NCBI GenBank assembly: GCA_016195265.1
Contig: JACPZW010000055.1
Coordinates: forward strand, 62,001 to 126,000
Length of the DNA stretch: 64,000 bases
Origin: Acidobacteriota bacterium
GTDB taxonomy: Bacteria; Acidobacteriota; Vicinamibacteria; Vicinamibacterales; CAVVIG01
Direction of reading: 5' to 3'
Both the position numbers and the translations under genes were made by a program. This document shows, in pieces, positions 18,474-25,898 of the stretch. Each line of letters starts with the position of its first letter. The first letter of the stretch is position 1. A model generated the notes under the pieces. The model worked only from the letters and a program-made list of their open reading frames with translations, was not told the DNA's origin and searched no databases.

Positions 18474-19550
18474 ATGCGCTTTCACTTGTCGACAGCGGCG
18501 GGCCCGGAACGGCGCGCGTATTTCGTGGCCTGCTCGAACGGCGGCAAGATGGGCCTCACCGAGGTCCAGCGCTACCCCGACGACTATGACGGAGCGGTCA
18601 TCGGATGTCCGGTGATCGATCGCACCAGCCTGATGATGTCGTTCATCTGGCTCGGCCAGACGCTCGGGTCCGATCCGATCCCGAAGGCGAAACTCCCGGC
18701 GATCGCGAAGGCCACGCTCGCCGCCTGCGACCCGCAGGACGGCCTGGTCGATGGCGTGATCGACAGTCCCGACGCGTGCACGTTCGACCCACAGGTGCTG
18801 ACGTGCAAGGATCCCGATGGTCCCGACTGTCTGACGTCCGGCCAGGTGAAGGCACTCGCGAAGATCTACGCGGGTCCTGTCAATTCAAAGGGCGAGCGAC
18901 TGTTCCCGGGATACCCGCCTGGCCACGAAGAAGACTACGCCGCCTTCATCACCGGAGACGGCGACCAGCACCGCTCGAGCACGTGGCGGCTGGCCGACGG
19001 GTTCATGCGCTACTTCGTGTTCGACCCGACCTACGACTCGATGAAGGAGTTCAGCTTCGACACAAGCCTGGCGGCGCTGAAGCCCTTCGCCGCGGATCAG
19101 GACGCCGACAAGACCGACCTCGCCGCCTTCAAGGCGCGCGGAGGCAAGCTCATCATGTACGTCGGCTGGGCGGACCACTCGATTCCGCCGCTTCGCGCGG
19201 TGCGCTACTACAACGACGTGCGCGCGCAGACCGGGAACGACTTCATCCGCCTGTTCATGGTGCCCGGCCTGCACCACTGCACGAATGGACCCGGGCCGTG
19301 GAACTTCGGCGCGCGAGGCCAGCGCGCGCTGCACGACGACGCCGGGCACGATGTCGTGCGGGCGCTGGATCTGTGGGTGGAGACCGGCACGGCGCCGGCG
19401 CGGCTGATCGCGGCGAAGTTCACAAACGACGATCCCAAACAAGGCGTCGCCCGCACGCGTCCGCTGTGTCCGCACCCGCAGGTGGCCCGCTACAAGGGGA
19501 CGGGGAGCATCGATGACGCCGCCAGCTTCGCGTGCGCCGCTCCGCGCTAG
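18474..19550 (+). CDS. Tannase/feruloyl esterase family protein lacking its N-terminal region
   Basis: A 358-residue C-terminal portion of a tannase-type serine esterase, which releases gallic or ferulic acid from plant esters and is normally secreted and about 500-570 residues long. The nucleophile Ser21 is in ACSNGGK (C-S-x-G-G motif), followed by GLTEVQRYPDDYDGAVIG. The catalytic Asp is probably in YVGWADHSIPP and the His in GLHHCTNGPG. Only nine residues precede homology to the interior of the family, so the signal peptide and about 150-200 residues are missing. Yet GAGGAGGAG and the ATG form a perfect translation start. This looks like an in-frame deletion from the original signal peptide into the body of the gene. 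Probably inactive or not exported. Confidence 0.8.
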   Translation: MRFHLSTAAGPERRAYFVACSNGGKMGLTEVQRYPDDYDGAVIGCPVIDRTSLMMSFIWLGQTLGSDPIPKAKLPAIAKATLAACDPQDGLVDGVIDSPDACTFDPQVLTCKDPDGPDCLTSGQVKALAKIYAGPVNSKGERLFPGYPPGHEEDYAAFITGDGDQHRSSTWRLADGFMRYFVFDPTYDSMKEFSFDTSLAALKPFAADQDADKTDLAAFKARGGKLIMYVGWADHSIPPLRAVRYYNDVRAQTGNDFIRLFMVPGLHHCTNGPGPWNFGARGQRALHDDAGHDVVRALDLWVETGTAPARLIAAKFTNDDPKQGVARTRPLCPHPQVARYKGTGSIDDAASFACAAPR

Positions 19551-19581
19551 CCGTCGATCGCCCTGTAACACTGTCACCAGC

Positions 19582-19638
19582 ATGAGCGCCGAACGGTCGT
19601 TCCTCGAGGTGCGGAGGATCGTCAAGCGGTTCCCCGGC
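19582..19638 (+). pseudogene. N-terminal stub of an ABC transporter ATPase (sugar type)
   Basis: Nineteen codons from an ATG read MSAERSFLEVRRIVKRFPG, which matches the very N-terminus of sugar/branched-chain ABC ATPases (LEVRxIVKRFPGVxALDxV). Resemblance stops at codon 19, and a REPIN-like palindrome begins 18 bases later. No Walker A follows in any frame. I read it as the leftover of a deleted gene; with so few residues chance similarity is possible. Confidence 0.4.
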
Positions 19639-19656
19639 GATTTGCACTTGCGTGTA

Positions 19657-19740
19657 GTACGTAGGGCGGGTCCTTTCGGACCCGCCCAGCGTGATCGGGC
19701 AAAGACATCGCGCCGGGTCCAAAGGACCCGGCCTACGTAC
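19657..19740. repeat. REPIN-like twin palindrome, copy 1
   Basis: Two hairpins in inverted orientation inside a 9-bp outer inverted repeat. Hairpin 1 is GGGCGGGTCC/GGACCCGCCC (19664-19687, 4-base loop). Hairpin 2 is GCCGGGTCC/GGACCCGGC (19712-19732, loop AAA). The outer arms are GTACGTAGG at 19657 and CCTACGTAC at 19732-19740. The left half recurs at 59255 with 22 identical bases and then one mismatch. Such paired REP sequences are mobilised by RAYT transposases; none is in this window. It fills most of the gap between the tannase and the CoA-transferase. Confidence 0.75.
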
Positions 19741-19790
19741 ATCGTCTGGCTGCCCGACGGGACTTTGTTGGGGCGAGCACCTCGGGGTCC

Positions 19791-20975
19791 TTAGATGACG
19801 CCCGCGCCACGCCAGGCCGCGATCGTCTGGCTGTCGAAGTCGAGCTCGCGCAGGATCGCGTCGGTGTGCTGGCCCAGCGCCGGAATCGGACGCATGACGG
19901 CCTCGACGCCGGCGATAGTGGTGGGAGGCACGAGCGCTCTCAGCGGGCCCACTGGCGAGTCGACGTCCCGCCACCGGTTGCGCGCGCTGAGCTGCGGATG
20001 ATCGAGGAACTGCTGGACCGTATTCATACGGCCGTTGGCGATGTCGGCCGCCTCCAGCCGCTCGAGTAGCGTGTCGGCGCTCAGCGCCGCGCACACCTCG
20101 TCGATGATGGCGTGCAGTTCGTCGCGGTGGGTGACCCGCAGCGCGTTCGACGCGAACCGGACATCGTCGGCCAGCCCGGGACGCTCGAGGACGATCGCGC
20201 AGAACCGGTGCCACTCCCGATCGTTCTGGACGCAGAAGTACGCGGTGTTGCCGTCGCCGGACTGGAAGGGCCCGTAGGGAGCGATGGTGGCGTGGCTCGC
20301 GCCGGTCCGCGGCGGCGCCGCGCTGCTGTACATCGTGTAGTAAGCCGGATACCCCATCCACTCGCCGAGCGCATCGAACAGCGAGACGTCGATCGCGGCG
20401 CCGCAGCCGGTCCGTTGCCGGACCAGCAGCGCCGCCAGAATGCCGCTGTAGGCGTACATCCCTCCGGCGATGTCGGCGACTGAAATGCCGGCCTTCGCGG
20501 GCGAATCCGCCGTGCCGGTGATGGAGAGGAATCCCGTTTCGCCCTGCACGAGGAGGTCGTAGGCTTTCTTGCGCGCGTACGGACCGGAGCCGCCGTATCC
20601 CGAAATGGTGCAGCCGATGAGCCGGGGAAAGCGTGCTCGCAGCGCTTCCACGCCGAGGCCAATACGATCGACCGCGCCGGGCGCCAGGTTATGAATGAAG
20701 ACGTCGGCGCGCCCCAGCAGCCGCTGCAGGACGTCGGCCGATTCCGGTCGCTTGATGTCGAGCGTCAGCGATTCCTTCGACCGGTTCAGCCACATGAACT
20801 GGCTGGACGCGCCGCGCACCTGCGCGTCGTACGCGCGCGCGAAATCGCCGACGCCCGGCCGTTCGATCTTGATGACGCGCGCGCCGAGGTCGGCGAGCTG
20901 ACGCGTGGCAAACGGCGCGGCGACCGCCTGTTCGAGCGCGACGACGGTGATGCCCTCGAGCGGGAGCGTGTTCAC
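19791..20975 (-). CDS. CaiB/BaiF family III CoA-transferase
   Basis: Family III CoA-transferase, 394 residues, GTG start. It moves CoA from an acyl-CoA donor to a carboxylic acid. Characteristic segments are GITVVALEQAVAAPFATRQLADLGARVIKIERPG at the N-terminus, SQFMWLNRSKESLTLDIK, GETGFLSITG and the region DIAGGMYAYSGILAALL. The catalytic Asp is probably in the AVDRIGL or DLLVQG region; I cannot assign it with certainty. It is on the strand opposite to the catabolic block, alone, with a membrane-protein gene 78 bp upstream. It could activate the acid released by the neighbouring esterases. Confidence 0.88.
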   Translation of the reverse strand: MNTLPLEGITVVALEQAVAAPFATRQLADLGARVIKIERPGVGDFARAYDAQVRGASSQFMWLNRSKESLTLDIKRPESADVLQRLLGRADVFIHNLAPGAVDRIGLGVEALRARFPRLIGCTISGYGGSGPYARKKAYDLLVQGETGFLSITGTADSPAKAGISVADIAGGMYAYSGILAALLVRQRTGCGAAIDVSLFDALGEWMGYPAYYTMYSSAAPPRTGASHATIAPYGPFQSGDGNTAYFCVQNDREWHRFCAIVLERPGLADDVRFASNALRVTHRDELHAIIDEVCAALSADTLLERLEAADIANGRMNTVQQFLDHPQLSARNRWRDVDSPVGPLRALVPPTTIAGVEAVMRPIPALGQHTDAILRELDFDSQTIAAWRGAGVI

Positions 20976-21053
20976 GATCGTATGGAGTCCGCGGAATGTT
21001 ACTCCGCGGTCGGGCTTCTGCCCAGGGCCCGGGCCCGTCGCAGTGGTTTCCCC

Positions 21054-21491
21054 TCAACGCGCGGGCGGCGTCTTCGTGTCACCCGTGGCGCGCGCGATCA
21101 GGAACAGCGCGGCGATCAGGAGCACCGCGCCGAACGGCACCAGCAGGATGCCGAGCCCGGGGTCACCACTGTAGAAGACTATTCCGCCGAGGAAGAAGCC
21201 GCCTGGCAGGAGCACGCTGGCGCCCATCAACGCCGACGAAATCGGCCGGAGGGTCCGGCCGGTCCATTCGCCGGCACCCCGGACGGTCACACCGAAGATC
21301 ACGTGGACGAGGGCCAGCAGCGTGCCATGCGCGTGCGCCAGCGTCCACATCAGTCGGCGCGTCTCGTTCGAGACGTCCAGATACGCCCGGACCTTGAACC
21401 CGTGGAGTGTTTCCAGGACCAGACCTGCCGTGGCGAAGACCAGCAACGACCACCAGCCGAAGCGGATGTGACGCCGCGCGTAGTCGGTCAT
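21054..21491 (-). CDS. Small four-helix membrane protein
   Basis: A 145-residue protein with four hydrophobic stretches: about 12-28 (WWSLLVFATAGLVLETL), 52-68 (AHAHGTLLALVHVIFGV), 85-108 and 115-135. The His-rich segment AHAHGTLLALVHVIFG resembles haem- or metal-binding membrane domains, but this is only an impression. Its ATG overlaps the stop of the octaheme cytochrome gene by ATGA, so it probably anchors or works with that cytochrome. No family recognised. Confidence 0.65.
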   Translation of the reverse strand: MTDYARRHIRFGWWSLLVFATAGLVLETLHGFKVRAYLDVSNETRRLMWTLAHAHGTLLALVHVIFGVTVRGAGEWTGRTLRPISSALMGASVLLPGGFFLGGIVFYSGDPGLGILLVPFGAVLLIAALFLIARATGDTKTPPAR

Positions 21492-23416
21492 TCCCGGTAC
21501 GTCACGCGGCGATTGTCGCGCTCGCGCCTCAATCGATCGATGACTGCCGCGTTGAAGGTGCCGTCCGGATTGAACAGCAGCGCGGGGGCAGCGCGACCGG
21601 CCCGCGTGCGCGTATCGCGCCAGATCTCGAGCGCGCGCACGCGCTGCGCCGCGCGCCTCTGAGGAGGCGCCACGAAGTCGAATCGAAAGGAGTCGAATCC
21701 CGGAAGCGTGTCAAGCGATCGTCCCGCGATGAATCGCACGGCATCGTAAGGATCGTCGAGCAGCAGGGCGAGGAACGGCGCCATCCACGCCGTACCAGAC
21801 GCCTCTTGCGCGGGTCGCCAACCCAGGCTCTGCGCAACGATCGCGCGCTGACCGGCGTCGCCTTTCAACAGCGTCAGCAGCGCCGCGGCGACCACACTGT
21901 CGTCGCCGGTCAGTGCCGGCACCGGCGTTGCGTACCATCTATTCATGGTCTCGGCCGCCCACGCCAGCGTCTTGTCGAGATGGCACAGGTTGCAGGCGTT
22001 CGGCCGTCCGGTTTCGATCGTCACCCGCACTGACGGGCTGCTGATCTGGTGACTGCGGATCGTCTTGAGTAACCCGTAGGTCGTGTACGGCATGTGGCAG
22101 TTGTAGCAGGAGCTGCCGGCGGAGCCGACGCGGTGATGCGTGTGCGCGGACACATCCTGTCGCGCATGACACTGCAGGCAGGCGCCGTTTCCCTGCGCGC
22201 CCGACGCGAGTTGATCGTCCGCCCACGACTCGACGGATCGCACATCGTCCCGCGCCCTGTGCATCGCGTGGCACGAGAAGCAGGAGAGTGTCCGGTTGTC
22301 ATCGGTGGCCTTCGTGAAACAGGGCGAGTCGATGAGGCCGTTGTATTCGCGGCCGGTGGCGCGAACCATGCCGTCGGACCAGAACGTGTCGCGGACGAAT
22401 CGCGGATCGTCGGCGAGCAGCATTTTCATCGTATCCGATTCGAGATTGGTCGTCGGCTGCACGATGAAGCGCGTTGCGGCGAGTTCATCGCCGGGGCGGT
22501 ACGGAAGACCTTGCACGTTCGCGCGGCGCTCGCTCGGCGCGTCGGGAAACTCCCAGAACGAGTGACACTGACCGCAGACTTGTGACGATCGTTTCGGATC
22601 GAGACGGTCCGGCCTGACGATGGTCGGGTCGGCCTGGCCGGTGAGGTGCAGCCGGTACCGCTGCGGGAGCGAGTTCGCGCCCACGTGCTCAGCGCCCGGT
22701 CCGTGACACGCTTCGCACGCGATGCCGAATTCGGCCGACGTTGTGCTCGCCGATTGTGTCGTGACGGGCCGGGATCCGAACGGTGTGTCGATTTGCGGCC
22801 GCCCGTCGGTCGTGTGGCACGCGACGCAGATGCCGTTCCACGCGCCAGTCTCCGAGTGTGGCGGTCCGGACGGACGCATCACCGCAGCGCCGCGCGGAAC
22901 CCAGCGGCGCTCCTCGACTAGCCAGATCGCGGGAAGCTGACCGAGCATCCGGCTGCGTCCGGTCGCGTACCAGTAGATCTGCTGGGTGTGCGACCCGGTC
23001 GTCATCACGACCCGTCGCTGTATGCGTGGTGACCCCGCCCCGTCCGGGTCGTTGAATTCGGCCCAGAGCTCCGGGCCGCGGACCTGGAGGCGCATCGGCT
23101 CGCCGGGGACTTCGTCCACTCGCACGTTGTCGAAGCTGGTCGCCACGCTGTCGGGCGTCGCGACTTGCGTCATCGTGCGGTGATATGACCCATGCCAGCT
23201 CGCGTACTCGCTCGGATGACAGGGCCGGCAGGTTTGCGACGACACGAAGCCGGCCCCCTGAATCTGCACCGGCCGGCCGGCGACGCGTGATTCGGGCGGA
23301 ACGGCGTTCTGCGACATCGTGACGCCCAGCCCGGCCGCGACGGCCGTCGCCGCCAGGCCCCCTATGCCAACGGCAAATTGGCGCTTGCGAACATGCCGCG
23401 AAAGGAGCATCATCAC
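21488..23416 (-). CDS. Octaheme c-type cytochrome
   Basis: A 642-residue periplasmic multiheme cytochrome. A signal or anchor sequence spans about 10-34 (RQFAVGIGGLAATAVAAGLG). Eight CXXCH sites are visible in order: CRPCH, CVACH, CEACH, CGQCH, CFSCH, CLQCH, CYNCH and CNLCH. The spacing and CEACHGPGAEH recall cytochrome c554 / octaheme families. After the last haem (about residue 485) a helical, HEAT-like region follows. Such proteins act in periplasmic electron transfer or as oxidoreductases on small N or S compounds. The next gene is a four-helix membrane protein with overlapping start. Divergent across 163 bp is a copper monooxygenase/cytochrome protein. Confidence 0.83.
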   Translation of the reverse strand: MMMLLSRHVRKRQFAVGIGGLAATAVAAGLGVTMSQNAVPPESRVAGRPVQIQGAGFVSSQTCRPCHPSEYASWHGSYHRTMTQVATPDSVATSFDNVRVDEVPGEPMRLQVRGPELWAEFNDPDGAGSPRIQRRVVMTTGSHTQQIYWYATGRSRMLGQLPAIWLVEERRWVPRGAAVMRPSGPPHSETGAWNGICVACHTTDGRPQIDTPFGSRPVTTQSASTTSAEFGIACEACHGPGAEHVGANSLPQRYRLHLTGQADPTIVRPDRLDPKRSSQVCGQCHSFWEFPDAPSERRANVQGLPYRPGDELAATRFIVQPTTNLESDTMKMLLADDPRFVRDTFWSDGMVRATGREYNGLIDSPCFTKATDDNRTLSCFSCHAMHRARDDVRSVESWADDQLASGAQGNGACLQCHARQDVSAHTHHRVGSAGSSCYNCHMPYTTYGLLKTIRSHQISSPSVRVTIETGRPNACNLCHLDKTLAWAAETMNRWYATPVPALTGDDSVVAAALLTLLKGDAGQRAIVAQSLGWRPAQEASGTAWMAPFLALLLDDPYDAVRFIAGRSLDTLPGFDSFRFDFVAPPQRRAAQRVRALEIWRDTRTRAGRAAPALLFNPDGTFNAAVIDRLRRERDNRRVTYRE

Positions 23417-23579
23417 CGTCGCACACCGGAGTTGCGTGGTCCGTTTCGTCTAATTTCGGAATCGGCATCTTACTGCATCGGTCCGCGTCTTTTTCCGTCG
23501 CTCCTCATGATCTTTGCCGTGGGGAGGCTTACATGGCGTCGCGCAAGGTGGACTGTCCGTAAAGCTGCGGAGGGCTGAG

Positions 23580-24920
23580 ATGATGAACGTGCTGAAACCG
23601 GCCGGTATCCTCGCGGTGTTCGTGGCGGCTGCGGTCTCCGCTGAAGTAGCCATCAGCGGACAGGCGCCCGTCCGGGCGACCGCGCCGCCCGTGACTTTCA
23701 CCAAAGACGTCGCCCCGATTCTTCAGAAGTCCTGTCAGAACTGCCACAGGCCGGGCCAGATGGCGCCAATGTCGCTCCTGACGTATCAGGAAGTGCGGCC
23801 CTGGGTCCGCTCCATCAAGCAGCGAGTACTGGCTCGGGAGATGCCTCCGTGGGGCATCGACCCGCACGTCGGCATCCAGAGCTTCAAGAACGATCCCTCA
23901 CTGCGCGACGACGAGATCGAGACGATCGTCCGGTGGGCCGACGCCGGCGCGCCGACGGGCAACCTCGCCGACATGCCCAAGCCGCGCGCGTTTGACGATT
24001 CGGATCGCTGGCACATCGGCAAGCCCGATTTGATTGTGACGTCGCCGCCGCACACGGTGCCGGCCGAAGCCGCCGACTGGTGGGGGAGCTATTACGTCGA
24101 CGCCGGACTCACCGAGGATCGCTACATCAAGGCCATCGAGAGCAAGCCTGGCAAGACGGCCGTCGTGCATCACCTGCTCACCTACGCCGTCGACGCGGAC
24201 GCGGCGGGCGACAGCAACGGCGACGACAGCAGCGCTGAGGCGGGCGAATTCCTCAACGAGTTCGCGGTCGGCAAGAACGGCGATCTGTTCCAGGAAGGAA
24301 CAGGCCGCCTGCTGAAGGCCGGATCCAAGATCAAGTTCGACTTCCACTATCACTCGGTGGGCCAGGAGATCGTCGACCAGTCGCAGCTCGGCCTCGTGTT
24401 CTATCCGAAGGGGTACTCGCCGAAGCACACCGTGTACTCGAAGCAACTGGGTCAGCCCACCGAGCCGCTCGACATCCCTGGCGGCACCGCGTTCGTCCGC
24501 AGCGACGGCTACACGCGCTTCAACAAGCCGGGAAAGATCACCGCGTTCCAGCCCCACATGCACACGCGGGGCAAGCGGCAGTGCATCGAGTTGATCTATC
24601 CGGACAACAAGGTGGAGCAGATCAGTTGCGCCGACTGGAGTTTCAACTGGCACATCGTTCACGCGTACGCCGACGATGTGGCGCCGATCTACCCGGCGGG
24701 AACGGTGCTCCACGTCATCTCATGGCACGACAACTCCCCGAACAAGGGCAATCCCGATCCCAGGAACTGGGTTGGGAGCGGCAACCGGACGATCGACGAG
24801 ATGGGGTTCGCCTGGATAACCTGGTTCGATCTCAGCGACGAGGAGTACAAGGCGGAATTTGACGCGCGCAAAGGCGTCAGAAAAACGGTGACGAGCCCCG
24901 GCCAGCCGGGACAGCCGTAA
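23580..24920 (+). CDS. Cytochrome c / copper type II ascorbate-dependent monooxygenase-like protein
   Basis: A 446-residue secreted protein. After a signal peptide (about 1-28) comes one haem-c motif, KSCQNCHRPGQMAPM. The rest resembles peptidylglycine/dopamine monooxygenase-type copper domains: VVHHLLTYAV and FHYHSVG (candidate CuH ligands), QPHMHTRGK (candidate HxH of CuM) and DEMGFAW (candidate Met ligand). It probably oxidises an organic substrate with electrons supplied through its own haem. ATGs at 23580 and 23583 are both possible, with an AGGG upstream; an open frame to 23514 is not preferred because it lacks a signal peptide start. The name of the substrate is unknown. Confidence 0.8.
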   Translation: MMNVLKPAGILAVFVAAAVSAEVAISGQAPVRATAPPVTFTKDVAPILQKSCQNCHRPGQMAPMSLLTYQEVRPWVRSIKQRVLAREMPPWGIDPHVGIQSFKNDPSLRDDEIETIVRWADAGAPTGNLADMPKPRAFDDSDRWHIGKPDLIVTSPPHTVPAEAADWWGSYYVDAGLTEDRYIKAIESKPGKTAVVHHLLTYAVDADAAGDSNGDDSSAEAGEFLNEFAVGKNGDLFQEGTGRLLKAGSKIKFDFHYHSVGQEIVDQSQLGLVFYPKGYSPKHTVYSKQLGQPTEPLDIPGGTAFVRSDGYTRFNKPGKITAFQPHMHTRGKRQCIELIYPDNKVEQISCADWSFNWHIVHAYADDVAPIYPAGTVLHVISWHDNSPNKGNPDPRNWVGSGNRTIDEMGFAWITWFDLSDEEYKAEFDARKGVRKTVTSPGQPGQP

Positions 24921-24954
24921 GGCGGAGCAGGCGTCGCCCAGCCGGGGGACCGTC

Positions 24955-25866
24955 ATGAGAATCGTGTCGTGTCGGACCGTGTGCGCGTGCGCTGCGATCG
25001 TCCTGATCGCGGCGGCGCGCGGCGCGGATGCGCAGTCGCAGTCGACCGAGCTCCACATCAAGTACACCTCCGGGCAGGCCGTCGTGCCCGTGTACGAGGG
25101 GTGGGAGCGCGTGCCCGATGGCAGCTTCAATATGGTGTTCGGCTACTTGAACCGGAACCACGTTGAGGAGCTGAACGTTCCCGTCGGCGCGCAGAACGGA
25201 TTCGATCCCGGTCCCGCGGATCGCGGGCAGCCGACGTACTTCTATCCCCGCGAGAACCACTTCATCTTCAAAGTGAACGTCCCGAGGGACTGGGACAGGA
25301 AGAAGGAGCTGGTCTGGACGATCACCGCGCACGGGAAAACCGAAATCGCCCGCGCGACGTTGCTGGACGTGTGGGAGATCGATAGGAAAGTCGAAGTCTC
25401 CAACAGCGGCGGCGGCACCCAGGTGAGCAACGACCTGGTGGCGCGGGACCAGCCGCCGACGGTCAAGATCGATCCGATCGGTCGAGTGCGCGCCGGCACG
25501 CCCGTCACGGTCACGGCGACCGTGACCGACGATGGCATTCCGCCGCCCGACGTGAAGCCCCGCGCTCCACGTACGCTGGAGCCCACGTTGCGTGGCGCTC
25601 CTCCGTCACCAGTCAATGTGCCGCTGCCGCAGCGACCGCGTCCGCCGCAAGGGCTCTCGGTGCTCTGGATGGTCTACCGCGGCCCCGGCAAAGTCGCCTT
25701 CGATCCGGAAGGCTACGTGAAGGTGGCCAACGGCAAGGTTGAGGTGAAGGCCACGTTCACTCGCGCCGGGACGTACGTGATCCGCGCGTTCGGGTCCGAC
25801 GGGCTCCTGCGCGCGCCCACCGACCTCACCGTAATCGTCGAGGGGCCGAGTTCGAGTCAGCCTTAG
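24955..25866 (+). CDS. Secreted protein with C-terminal Ig-like domain, function unknown
   Basis: A 303-residue protein with signal peptide (about 1-26, ending GADAQ). The first half (ELHIKYTSGQAVVPVYEGWERVPDGSF...FGYLNRNHVEELNVPVGAQN) resembles conserved hypothetical proteins I associate with Acidobacteriota but cannot name. A proline-rich linker (PPPDVKPRAPRTLEP...PLPQRPRPPQG) lies between two beta-type segments with Ig or PKD character (PPTVKIDP..VTVTATVTDDG and ATFTRAGTYVIRAFGSDG). It starts 34 bp after the copper monooxygenase-like gene in the same direction and is probably co-transcribed with it. A periplasmic or surface role is inferred. Confidence 0.7.
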   Translation: MRIVSCRTVCACAAIVLIAAARGADAQSQSTELHIKYTSGQAVVPVYEGWERVPDGSFNMVFGYLNRNHVEELNVPVGAQNGFDPGPADRGQPTYFYPRENHFIFKVNVPRDWDRKKELVWTITAHGKTEIARATLLDVWEIDRKVEVSNSGGGTQVSNDLVARDQPPTVKIDPIGRVRAGTPVTVTATVTDDGIPPPDVKPRAPRTLEPTLRGAPPSPVNVPLPQRPRPPQGLSVLWMVYRGPGKVAFDPEGYVKVANGKVEVKATFTRAGTYVIRAFGSDGLLRAPTDLTVIVEGPSSSQP

Positions 25867-25898
25867 CGACGCTGCCCTTACGTGCTTTGGAGGAGTGT

